Assembly: GCF_000298215.1 (NCBI RefSeq) | Contig: NZ_BAHD01000022.1 | Location: 24,375-88,374 of the forward strand | Length of the DNA: 64,000 nucleotides | Direction of reading: 5' to 3' | DNA from: Kineosphaera limosa NBRC 100340 | GTDB taxonomy: Bacteria > Actinomycetota > Actinomycetes > Actinomycetales > Dermatophilaceae | Shown here: positions 8,525 through 15,743 of the stretch, in pieces | Layout of the letters: the number at the start of each line of letters is the position of its first letter | Position numbering within the stretch: the stretch's first letter is position 1 | Notes under the pieces: generated by a model | Seen by the model: the letters and a program-made list of their open reading frames with translations, nothing else | Told to the model about the DNA's origin: nothing | Database searches by the model: none | Position numbers and translations under genes: made by a program

Positions 8525-8851
8525 TCCTGCGCACACCGGCCGGGCGGTGACTTCTCGCGGGGCCCGTTCTGGACGCAAAGACCCCCTGGGCATGTTCACG
8601 ATGTGGACATGTGCAGGGGGTCTTGCGCTGTCTGGCAACCTGCGCGGCTACGCGAAAGGCGTTGTGTTGCGGGCGAACTCCCCAACTGGGGACACCCCCG
8701 GTGAACCTCGGGGAAACGAGTATCCACAGGCCCTCGTAACGCCCACCTGTCAAGCGGCGATGTCCACAACGGTCAGAGCGCGCCGGGGGAACCTCTTCGT
8801 AGGCTGCGCGCACGCTCTGCCGCCCACACGCCGTACCCCTCGAGGATCGTC
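8525..8851. other. Intergenic region between clpB and the secreted protein gene
   Basis: 327 bp. It holds the clpB terminator (8574-8627) and a TAGGCT box at 8800-8805 that may be the -10 of the next gene, giving a leader of about 40 nt. No other coding or RNA signal was seen. Confidence 0.55.
8574..8627 (+). terminator. clpB terminator hairpin
   Basis: AGACCCCCTG (8579-8588) and CAGGGGGTCT (8614-8623) form a perfect 10-bp stem. Flanking CGCAA/TTGCG extends it by about 4-5 bp with one bulged A, and an inner CATGT/ACATG pairing closes the loop. No long U-tract. Confidence 0.8.
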
Positions 8852-9796
8852 ATGTCCCGCCTCTCGTTCACCCGTCCGCTCTGCGCTGCCGTCGTGGCCA
8901 CGCTGGGGATCACCGCTCTGAGCGGAGTCGCCGTAGCCACGCCCGCAGCGAACTCTCCTGCTCTCATCGCGCCCTTGGCGGCCGCGACGGCTTCGACCGC
9001 ATCGACCGTCTCGGCCGCGTCGATTCCGTCGACGTGCCGCGCCGCAGTGACGATCGTCCGCCCCGACACGACCTTGGCGATGGGTGTCGTGCAAGGCACG
9101 AAGCCGACCGTCTACTCGACCGGGCACCAACTCGGCTATGAGCCGACCGCCATCGCCTTCCTGGGTAACACCAAGTCCGCCGGCGATCGAGTCAGCGTCG
9201 ACCGCTTCCTCGCGGTCGACGGTTCCGGTCGGCTGCATCGCCTCACCGCGACGACCCGCACGACCGAGGGCAGCGCGAGCACGGCCGTCGACGACACCGT
9301 CGTCGCGACCGGCTGGGGCTCCGTTCGGCTCATGGTCGCCACCGGCCCCTACCTGTATGCGGTGACCGAAGCCGGTGCCCTGCGGCGGTACGCCATCTCA
9401 GCGGACTACCGGGTCGAGCCCGCGGGGGTCGTCGCGACCTCCGGTTGGGGCGGAGTGCGGTCCCTGGCCTACGGCGGCTGGTGGAAGCTGCCCGGCGACG
9501 ACGTCGGCGAAGACCTCGTGGCGATCACCGGATCGGGCGCGTTGACCGCCTACGTCGTGCCGCGCAAGAGCCCGCAAAACGTCACGCGGCGCACGCTGGC
9601 CAGCTCCGGCTGGGGCAACTACCGGCACGTTGCCGCGGGGGAGTGCAGCACCGGCGAGGGGCGTTCGCTCGCCGCGGTCACCCCCTCCGGGCAGGTGCAC
9701 GCCTTCCTCGACGCCGACGGCAACGACCAGTCCGGTCGCGACATCCGGTCGACGGGTCGCGTCGCCAGCGGCTGGCGAGGGCTCGTCGCCGACTGA
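8852..9796 (+). CDS. Secreted repeat protein, possible beta-propeller (tachylectin-like)
   Basis: 314 residues. A signal peptide (about 1-31; basic start, LCAAVVATLGITALSGVAV core, A-T-A type cleavage site) is followed by an Ala/Ser/Thr-rich linker. The body carries three clear repeats built around ATGWGSVR, TSGWGGVR and SSGWGNYR. Each is followed by a hydrophobic strand and a DG/SG turn such as AVTEAGALRRY or AITGSGALTAYV; a partial first copy and a final SGWRGL are also visible. Spacing of about 45-55 residues is typical of bladed propellers that bind sugars, as in the tachylectin family. This fold is an inference from the repeat pattern. It probably acts outside the cell; ligand unknown. 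No neighbour clarifies its role. Confidence 0.72.
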   Translation: MSRLSFTRPLCAAVVATLGITALSGVAVATPAANSPALIAPLAAATASTASTVSAASIPSTCRAAVTIVRPDTTLAMGVVQGTKPTVYSTGHQLGYEPTAIAFLGNTKSAGDRVSVDRFLAVDGSGRLHRLTATTRTTEGSASTAVDDTVVATGWGSVRLMVATGPYLYAVTEAGALRRYAISADYRVEPAGVVATSGWGGVRSLAYGGWWKLPGDDVGEDLVAITGSGALTAYVVPRKSPQNVTRRTLASSGWGNYRHVAAGECSTGEGRSLAAVTPSGQVHAFLDADGNDQSGRDIRSTGRVASGWRGLVAD

Positions 9797-9842
9797 TCGG
9801 TATCACGCCTGAGGCGACCCTCTCGTGGGGCGATCCGGCAGG

Positions 9843-9848
9843 TACCGT
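9843..9848 (+). promoter_or_regulatory. -10 box (TACCGT), likely leaderless lipoprotein mRNA
   Basis: TACCGT ends 6 nt before the ATG at 9855, which puts the expected transcription start at or next to the start codon. Confidence 0.5.
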
Positions 9849-9854
9849 CGAAGC

Positions 9855-10700
9855 ATGTCTCGTCGCTCACTTGCAGCCCTCGCCGCGTGTGCGCTGCTGG
9901 CGCTCCCGGCCTGCAGCAACGGCGGCGCGGCGCCCGGCCCGGACGAGCCCACGGCTGCCCAGCGCCTGGCCACCGCCAAGCAGCAGGCCGATTCGGCCTC
10001 CTCGGTGCATCTGCTCGTCACCTCCCGCGACGTGCCCGACACGGCGGAGGGCATTCTCGGATTGGACGGGGTCGGCACGCACGAGCCGGCGTTCAAAGGC
10101 CTGCTCGACGCGCGGGTCCGCGGCATCAACGCCCGCATCGACGCGGTGGCGATCGGATCGGCACTCTGGCTGAAGCTGCCGTTCACCCCCCGGCACGTCA
10201 AGACCGACCCCGCCACGTGGGGCGTGCCCAGCCCGGCACAACTGCTGTCGCCGGAGACGGGGTTGACCGCCCTCATCACCCACACCCAGTCACCGCAGGA
10301 TGCCGGCCAGGCGCGCGAGGGGCAGGAGGTGCTGCGCACGATCACCGGGACGATCCCCGGCGCCAACGTCGGACAAATTCTCAACACCGGTGACCCCAAC
10401 GGCACCTACCAAGTCAGCTACGGCCTCACCGAGCCCGACGGGGTGCTGCGCAAGGCGTCGATCACCGGGCCGTTCTTCCCGGGGGCCACCTCGAGTTACG
10501 ACGTGGTCTTCGACCGCTACAACGAGCCCGTCGAGATCAATGAACCCTCCGATGCTCAGACGAGCGCGCCCCCGGGGATGCCGTTCCCCGGCGGCACCGG
10601 CACCCTCGCGCCCGGACCACCGACGGCGACCGTGACGGCTAAGCCGGCCCGCCCCACCCCGACGGGGACCCAGTCCATCGGCCCGGCGGATCCGCCGTGA
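9855..10700 (+). CDS. LppX/LprG-family lipoprotein
   Basis: 281 residues. The lipoprotein signal peptide ends in LLALPAC, with the lipid-modified Cys at about residue 19. A Gly/Pro linker then leads into a body that fits the LppX_LprAFG fold: an early helix AAQRLATAKQQADSASSVH with strands, a NAR-type turn, and the conserved D(P/V)VF-like strand near residue 215. The C-terminal 55 residues are a Pro/Thr-rich tail. LprG-type proteins hold triacylated lipids in a large pocket and shuttle them across the periplasm-like space. The next gene encodes an MFS protein of the P55 type, the same order as the mycobacterial lprG-Rv1410c pair, which strongly supports the assignment. The proposed cargo is lipid, by analogy. 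Confidence 0.82.
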   Translation: MSRRSLAALAACALLALPACSNGGAAPGPDEPTAAQRLATAKQQADSASSVHLLVTSRDVPDTAEGILGLDGVGTHEPAFKGLLDARVRGINARIDAVAIGSALWLKLPFTPRHVKTDPATWGVPSPAQLLSPETGLTALITHTQSPQDAGQAREGQEVLRTITGTIPGANVGQILNTGDPNGTYQVSYGLTEPDGVLRKASITGPFFPGATSSYDVVFDRYNEPVEINEPSDAQTSAPPGMPFPGGTGTLAPGPPTATVTAKPARPTPTGTQSIGPADPP

Positions 10701-10752
10701 GCCCCGCGCAGCCTTGTGACGTCGCTGGCGGCGTCGGCGGGCCAGCCAGGCG

Positions 10753-12630
10753 GTGAACACCTCCGTCGACGCTACGCGCCGCACGCGACTGCCGGCCGGG
10801 TCGCGGGGGCTGCTCGCGCTGGCCTCCCTGGCCGTGGCACTGGCCGCGGCCGACACCTATGTCGTGGTGCTGGCGCTGCCCGACATGATGGCCGGCGTCG
10901 GGCTGAGCATCGATGACCTGCAGCGCGCGACCCCGGTCATCAGCGGCTTCCTGCTCGGCTATATCGCCGTGCTGCCGCTCATCGGGCGGCTCTCCGATTT
11001 CGTCTCCCGCCGCCGCGTGCTGCTGTGGTGCCTTGGCCTGTTCGTCGTCGGCTCCGCCGTCACCGCGCTCGCCGTCGACCTGCCGGTGCTCGTCGCCGGG
11101 CGCGTCGTGCAGGGGATCGGGGGCGGCGGCCTCGTGCCCGCGACGCTGGCCCTCGTCGCCGATCTGTGGCCCGCGCACCGGCGAGGCGTGCCGCTCGGGC
11201 TGGTCGGGGCCGTGCAGGAGGTCGGGTCGGTCCTCGGACCGCTGCTCGGCGCCCTCGTGCTCGCCGTCGCAACCTGGCGCGAGATCTTCTGGCTCAACGT
11301 CGTGCTCGGGCTGCTGCTGGCCGCGGCGCTGGTCGTTCTCGCCCGGCGGGCCGATCCCACCGCGCGGGCGCGCCTCGACGCCGCCGGCCGGGCCCCCAAG
11401 ACGAACGCCACGGGACCGGGCGCCGTCGAGCCCGAAGCTCCCGGACCGGGCGCCGCTGCACCCGATACCGCCGACACTGCGCACGTCACCGCTGCCCCGA
11501 ACCATGGCGCGCCGCCGAACCGCGGCCCGCAGCCGAACCACAGCGCGCGGCCGAACCGTGGCCCCGGGCTGGCCCGAGCCGCGCTCTTGGCCCTCGGGCT
11601 CGTGAGCTTGCATTTCGCACTGCTCGCCCCACCGGCCCTGGTCCGCGACGTCACGTGGGGGCTGCCGTTCGTGCCCCTGGGTATGACGGGCTTCTGGGCG
11701 TGGCTGGGGCGACTCGGCACCCCGATTGGCGTGGCGGCGCTGCTGCTGCTCGTGCTCTGGACCGTCGCGGCGCTCTACGCCGGGCGGCGAGTGTTGGCGC
11801 GCGTCGACGTCATCGGGGCGTTGCTGGTCGCCACCGCGCTGGGCTCCCTGGTGCTGACGTTCGCGTCGGCCAATCCGGAGGAGGAGGTCGTCGGGCCGCT
11901 GGGGTGGGTGCTCGTGCCGGTCGGCCTGATCGCCGTGCTGCTCGCCTGGTGGTGGCACGGGCGGGCCCCGCAGCCGCTGGTGCCCCGCGGCATCGTCACG
12001 CGGCGCGTCGGGGCCGGCCTGCTGACGAGCCTGGCCGTGGGTGCCGCCCTGGTGGCCGTGGTCGTCGATGTGCCCGTGCTCGCTCGGCTGACCCTCACCG
12101 ACTCCCAGACACAGGCGGCCCTCGTGCTCGTCCGCTTCCTCATCGCGCTACCGGTCGGTGCCCTGCTCGGCGGGTTCGCGCTGCGGCGCCTCGGCAACGG
12201 CGCGGTCGCCGCCCCGGGGCTGCTGCTGGCCGCCGGCGGGCTGGCGGTCATGGCCACCTGGGAGCGCGGCTCCCTCGACCACCCCGTCAGCACGACCGTC
12301 GTCCTGGTGGCCGTGGGTCTGGGTCTGGGGCTGGCGATCGCCCCCGTCAACGCGGCGGTCCTGGACGACGTGCACGCCGACTCCCATGGCGTCGCCGGAG
12401 CGCTCGTGGTCGTCGCCCGGATGATCGGCATGGTCGTCGGCCTGGCGTTGCTCACCGCCTGGGGCCTGCGCCGCTTCTACCAGCACGTCGAGACGCTGCC
12501 CGACCTGCTCGACGCCCAGGCGCTGCTCGACGCCGGCCTGGTTCAGGTGCAGTCGGTCTTCGCCGGGGCCGCCGCCTGCGCGCTCGCCGGGGCCGTCGCG
12601 GCGCTCTTCCTGGGTCTGCGCCGCGAGTAG
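10753..12630 (+). CDS. P55-type MFS exporter (partner of LprG-like lipoprotein)
   Basis: A 625-residue major facilitator with about 14 membrane segments. The acidic first helix is AAADTYVVVLALPDM (Asp at about 34). Motif A is GRLSDFVSRRRVL (about 78-90), and later come GRVVQGIGGGGLVPA and GPLLGALV. The C-terminal half has VVVDVPVLARLTLTDSQ and LIALPVGALLGGFALRR. A disordered Pro/Asn/Arg-rich insertion of about 80 residues (about 203-270) separates helices 6 and 7 and holds repeats such as APNHGAPPNRGPQPNH. P55 (Rv1410c) exports triacylglycerides and some drugs together with LprG. The GTG start at 10753 is 52 bp after the lipoprotein gene, suggesting one transcript. The insertion is unusually long for the family. 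Confidence 0.87.
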   Translation: MNTSVDATRRTRLPAGSRGLLALASLAVALAAADTYVVVLALPDMMAGVGLSIDDLQRATPVISGFLLGYIAVLPLIGRLSDFVSRRRVLLWCLGLFVVGSAVTALAVDLPVLVAGRVVQGIGGGGLVPATLALVADLWPAHRRGVPLGLVGAVQEVGSVLGPLLGALVLAVATWREIFWLNVVLGLLLAAALVVLARRADPTARARLDAAGRAPKTNATGPGAVEPEAPGPGAAAPDTADTAHVTAAPNHGAPPNRGPQPNHSARPNRGPGLARAALLALGLVSLHFALLAPPALVRDVTWGLPFVPLGMTGFWAWLGRLGTPIGVAALLLLVLWTVAALYAGRRVLARVDVIGALLVATALGSLVLTFASANPEEEVVGPLGWVLVPVGLIAVLLAWWWHGRAPQPLVPRGIVTRRVGAGLLTSLAVGAALVAVVVDVPVLARLTLTDSQTQAALVLVRFLIALPVGALLGGFALRRLGNGAVAAPGLLLAAGGLAVMATWERGSLDHPVSTTVVLVAVGLGLGLAIAPVNAAVLDDVHADSHGVAGALVVVARMIGMVVGLALLTAWGLRRFYQHVETLPDLLDAQALLDAGLVQVQSVFAGAAACALAGAVAALFLGLRRE

Positions 12631-12643
12631 CCCAACCGGGTCA

Positions 12644-12730
12644 CGCAACCGTCCACATCCTGGACGTTGCGCTGGCTGCCGACGGTTGCCGTTGCAACCG
12701 CAACCCTGGGCAGGGACCGCGACCGTCAGC
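12644..12730. repeat. Palindromic intergenic element, copy 3
   Basis: Two hairpins between convergent MFS and tenA genes. CGCAACCGTCCA / TGGACGTTGCG (12644-12671, one bulge) is a good terminator. The second, GCTGCCGACGGTTGC... / GCGACCGTCAGC (12675-12730), shares its core with the elements at 3.1 and 63.8 kb and contains an inner GGTTGC-CGTT-GCAACC hairpin. Confidence 0.65.
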
Positions 12731-12793
12731 GAGGGCCGGGGCGGGGCCCGGCTGGGGCTGGGGAGCGGGTGGCTAGGCAGGGTGGGCGAGCGG

Positions 12794-13456
12794 TCAGACG
12801 GGCCAGGTCTCCCGACGCCAGGCCGCGTCCCAGAACATCCACTCGTACCGGGCGGCGGTGACGAACGCGCGAGTCATCCGCTGCCGCACCCCTTCGTCGG
12901 CCGCCTGCGCGAGCCGGTCGACGATCTCGCGCGCCCGGGCGGTGGAGGCGGCGAACTCGGGATCGCCGTAGGCGGCGATCCAGTCGCCGTACGGATGCTC
13001 GGACAGTCCGCCGCGCGCTTCGACGACCGCCTTCATGCGCGTGCCGACGTCGTCGTAGATCCAGAAGCACGGCAGCACGCCGGCCGCCAGCGCCGGGTAG
13101 CACCCCTGCGCGGAGTGCGCGAGCAGGTAGGACGTGTAGGCGGTGCACGTCGGCGAGGGCTGGCCCAGATCATGCAGGCCACGCTCGACGTGCGCGGCGT
13201 GGAGTTCGCGCTCCACGACGACGGTCTGGCGGGCCGACTCGGCCCAGAACACCATGTCGCCGGGGTCGGTGGCCTGCGCGGCGCACGCGGCGAGCGCCCG
13301 GCCGTAGTCGGCGAGGTAGAGCGCGTCCTGGGCCATGTAGTAACCGAATCGGTCGGCGTCCAGTGATCCGTCGGCCAGGCCGGTGACGAACGGCAGCTCG
13401 TCGATGGCGGTGCGGATGGGCTCGATGGTCTGCCAGAGCTGGTCGACGAAGCTCAC
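12794..13456 (-). CDS. tenA: TenA family aminopyrimidine aminohydrolase (thiaminase II)
   Basis: A 220-residue all-helical TenA protein. Family residues: FVDQLW at the start, FVTGLADGSLDADRFGYYMAQDALYL (about 26-52), PTCTAYTSYLL, the catalytic-Cys region AAGVLPCFWIYDDVG (about 130-144), and the C-terminal YEWMFWDAAW with its conserved Glu. It salvages HMP from degraded thiamine (hydrolysis of aminopyrimidines). The start is GTG 13456, which overlaps the thiD stop (GTGA) and has GGAGG 6 nt upstream. An in-frame ATG at 13468 overlaps that ribosome-binding site and is less likely. Coupling to thiD supports an HMP-salvage unit. Confidence 0.92.
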   Translation of the reverse strand: MSFVDQLWQTIEPIRTAIDELPFVTGLADGSLDADRFGYYMAQDALYLADYGRALAACAAQATDPGDMVFWAESARQTVVVERELHAAHVERGLHDLGQPSPTCTAYTSYLLAHSAQGCYPALAAGVLPCFWIYDDVGTRMKAVVEARGGLSEHPYGDWIAAYGDPEFAASTARAREIVDRLAQAADEGVRQRMTRAFVTAARYEWMFWDAAWRRETWPV

Positions 13457-14352
13457 GGGCGCCTCCAAATCTCGTGGAAGTGGTGGACCGGGCCGCTGCC
13501 CGACCCGACGTACAGGGTGTCGCCGGCCGCAAGCGCCCCAGAGAGCCAGGTCTTGGCGTCGCGCACCGTCGTCGGCCAGTCGTCGCGTTGCGGGCGCAGC
13601 GCCGCCAATGCCGAGGAGAGGGTGCAGCCGGTGCCGTGGGTGTTGCTCGTCTCGATCCGCTCGCCCTCGAAAACCGTGACCCGCTGCTCACCGCCACTGC
13701 CACCGGTGTCGGTGTCGGTGCCGTCGCCGGTGGCGGGTTCGGCGAGCACGTCGGTGGCGTCCTGCACCCCGTGCCCGCCCTTGACGAGCACGGCCGTCCC
13801 GCACGTTCGCGCGAGGGCACGGGCCTGCTCGGTGAGGCCGTCGAGGTCACCCGCCGGAGCGACGTCCAGCAGCACCGCGGCCTCGGGCAAGTTAGGGGTC
13901 ACCAGATCGGCGAGCGGAAGCAGGTCGCGCACGGCGTCGACGGCCGCCTCGTCGAGCAGCCGGTCGCCGCTCGTGGCGACCATGACCGGGTCGAGCACGA
14001 TGTACGGCGGACGCTCCAGCCGGCGTTGCGCGCGCAGGAACTCGCCGACCGCCCCGGCGATGGCGGCGTCGGCCAGCATGCCGATCTTGATCGCGTCGAT
14101 CCGCAGGTCGGCGGCCAGGGTGTCGAGCTGGGCCGTGACGAACCCCGGCGGGACGACGTGCACTCCCGTGACGCCGCGGGTGTTCTGGGCGGTCAGCGCG
14201 GTGATCGCGGCGGTGCCGTAGGCGCCCAAGGCGCTGAACGTCTTGAGGTCGGCCTGGATGCCCGCCCCGCCGGAGGGGTCGCTCCCGGCGATCGACAGCG
14301 CGATCGGGGGTGCCCCGGCCGGGCGGGAGATGGGAGGGGCGTCGTCGGTCAT
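13453..14352 (-). CDS. thiD: Hydroxymethylpyrimidine/phosphomethylpyrimidine kinase
   Basis: A 299-residue ribokinase-family enzyme that phosphorylates HMP and HMP-P for thiamine synthesis. Motifs: SIAGSDPSGGAGIQADLKTF (about 20-39), YGTAAITALTAQNT, KIGML, YIVLDPVMVATSG, TPNLPEAAVLL, VLVKGGHG, and the ATP/anion-hole motif NTHGTGCTLSSALAA. A Gly/Thr/Asp-rich insert of about 20 residues before VTVFEGE is not usual. It sits between a GNAT gene and tenA on the same strand. No thiamine riboswitch was found in the 56 bp upstream. Confidence 0.95.
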   Translation of the reverse strand: MTDDAPPISRPAGAPPIALSIAGSDPSGGAGIQADLKTFSALGAYGTAAITALTAQNTRGVTGVHVVPPGFVTAQLDTLAADLRIDAIKIGMLADAAIAGAVGEFLRAQRRLERPPYIVLDPVMVATSGDRLLDEAAVDAVRDLLPLADLVTPNLPEAAVLLDVAPAGDLDGLTEQARALARTCGTAVLVKGGHGVQDATDVLAEPATGDGTDTDTGGSGGEQRVTVFEGERIETSNTHGTGCTLSSALAALRPQRDDWPTTVRDAKTWLSGALAAGDTLYVGSGSGPVHHFHEIWRRP

Positions 14353-14408
14353 GGCGTCAGGATTCCTCTGGTTGGGGATTCATGGCGATGGGTGTCCGGT
14401 GTCCGCAG

Positions 14409-14885
14409 TCAGCGACCGGCCATCTCCTCGAGGGCTTGCCCGGAGATCCGAAACACCTGCTGCTCGGCGAGCCGACGGGCGCCGAGGCCCCGGTAGAAGC
14501 CGATGGACGACTCGTTCCACTGCGCGACGTGCCACTCCAGGCGGGGTGCGCCGCGCTGCTCGCACTCGCGAGCCAGCTCGGCCAGCAGCGCCAACCCGAG
14601 CCTGGCGCCGCGATGCTCCGGTTCGACGAACAGGTCCTCGAGCCAGATGCCGTTGCGCCCGGTCCAGGTGGAGAACGACGGGTACCACACGGCCATCCCG
14701 ACGACCCGCGGCCCGACCTGCGCGACGTGTGCGAACACGCTGGGAGCGCGATCGGTCGGGAAGAGGGCCGCGAGCAGATCTGCCTCGGTGGCTACGGCCT
14801 CGTGCCGGTGATTCTGGTAGTCGGCGAGCTCGCGGATCAGACGCACGAGGTCAGGGACGTCACTAGGTGTGGCGCGGCGGATCAC
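14409..14885 (-). CDS. GNAT-family N-acetyltransferase (diamine/spermidine acetyltransferase-like)
   Basis: 158 residues of a single GNAT domain. MIRRATPSDVPDLVRLIRELADYQ at the start is typical of SAT-like members. Then come VVGMAVWYPSFSTWTGRNGIWLEDLFVEPEHRGARLGLALLAELA, with the acetyl-CoA loop at EHRGARLG, and WNESSIGFYRGLGA (C-terminal substrate/CoA strand). The motif WLEDLFVEPEHRG places it near the human SAT/thialysine acetyltransferase branch, so a polyamine or thialysine-like amine is a reasonable guess. The start is GTG 14885, with a TAGCGT -10 box 6 nt upstream, suggesting a leaderless mRNA. Confidence 0.85.
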   Translation of the reverse strand: MIRRATPSDVPDLVRLIRELADYQNHRHEAVATEADLLAALFPTDRAPSVFAHVAQVGPRVVGMAVWYPSFSTWTGRNGIWLEDLFVEPEHRGARLGLALLAELARECEQRGAPRLEWHVAQWNESSIGFYRGLGARRLAEQQVFRISGQALEEMAGR

Positions 14886-14891
14886 CTGCCC

Positions 14892-14897
14892 ACGCTA
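14892..14897 (-). promoter_or_regulatory. -10 box (TAGCGT), likely leaderless GNAT mRNA
   Basis: On the minus strand TAGCGT is followed by 6 nt and then GTG 14885. Confidence 0.5.
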
Positions 14898-14928
14898 TCG
14901 GGCGTGGCGCCCCGCGAGGAGGGCACGG

Positions 14929-15729
14929 TCACTCCTCCGGCCGCAGTTCGACGATCACCGGGGCGTGGTCGCTGGCGCCCTTGCCCTTGCGCTCCTCCCG
15001 ATCGATGAGCGCATCTTCGACGCGGGCCGCGAGCGCCGGTGAGCCGAGCGCGAAGTCGATCCGCATGCCGCGGCGTTTCTGGAAGCTCAGCTGCGTGTAG
15101 TCCCAGTACGTGTAAACCCCGGGCCCCGGATGCAGCGGCCGGACGACGTCGGCGAAGCCCGCGTCGACGACCCCCTCGAAGGCGGCCCGCTCGGGCGGGG
15201 AAGTGTGGGTACGGCCCTCGTAGTACGGCAAGGACCACACGTCCTCGTCGCGGGGCGCGACGTTCCAGTCGCCCATGAGCACGATCTGGGTCTGCGGGTC
15301 GCCCGCGAGCCACTCACGGCCCGCATCGGCCAGCCGCCCCAACCAGTCGAGTTTGTACGCCAGGTGCGGGTGCCCCAGCTCCCGGCCGTTCGGCACGTAC
15401 AACGACCAGATGCGCACCCCGCCGCAGGTGGCGCCGAGCGCGCGGGCCTCGGCGACCGGCTCCGGCTCGCCCCACGTCGGCATCTGCTCGAAGCCGACCT
15501 GCACGTCGGCGAGCCCGACCCGCGAGACGATCGCCACTCCGTTCCACTGATTGAGGCCGTGCGCGGCGACCTCGTAGCCGGCCTGCTCGAAGGGGAGCAG
15601 CGGGAACTGGTCGTCCCGGCACTTGGTCTCCTGCAACGCCAGCACGTCGAGGTCGTGCCGTTGCAGCAGCGCGACGGCGCGGTCGACGCGGGTGCGGATC
15701 GAGTTGCAGTTCCAGGTCGCGATCTTCAC
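14929..15729 (-). CDS. xthA: Exodeoxyribonuclease III (AP endonuclease family)
   Basis: A 266-residue EEP-fold nuclease for base-excision repair. Catalytic motifs seen: KIATWNCNSIRTR at the start (conserved Asn), LALQETKC (metal-binding Glu), VRIWSLYVPNGRE with the active-site Tyr, VLMGDWNVAPRDED, RRGMRIDFALGS, and the C-terminal KGKGASDHAPVIVEL, where the catalytic His lies in SDHAP. It cuts 5' of AP sites and trims 3' ends. The GTG start at 15729 is 8 nt downstream of a TAGGGT box. It may be followed by read-through into the GNAT-thiD-tenA group. Confidence 0.95.
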   Translation of the reverse strand: MKIATWNCNSIRTRVDRAVALLQRHDLDVLALQETKCRDDQFPLLPFEQAGYEVAAHGLNQWNGVAIVSRVGLADVQVGFEQMPTWGEPEPVAEARALGATCGGVRIWSLYVPNGRELGHPHLAYKLDWLGRLADAGREWLAGDPQTQIVLMGDWNVAPRDEDVWSLPYYEGRTHTSPPERAAFEGVVDAGFADVVRPLHPGPGVYTYWDYTQLSFQKRRGMRIDFALGSPALAARVEDALIDREERKGKGASDHAPVIVELRPEE

Positions 15730-15737
15730 GAGACGAC

Positions 15738-15743
15738 ACCCTA
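15738..15743 (-). promoter_or_regulatory. -10 box (TAGGGT) of xthA, likely leaderless
   Basis: TAGGGT on the minus strand lies 8 nt before GTG 15729. It overlaps the 3' end of the HNH pseudogene. Confidence 0.45.

Noticed and set aside
5576..8638. Long open frame of 1020 codons on the minus strand opposite clpB
   Set aside because: It lies antisense to a clear ClpB with all its motifs. Its composition is typical of the opposite frame of a GC-rich gene and it runs through the repeat array.
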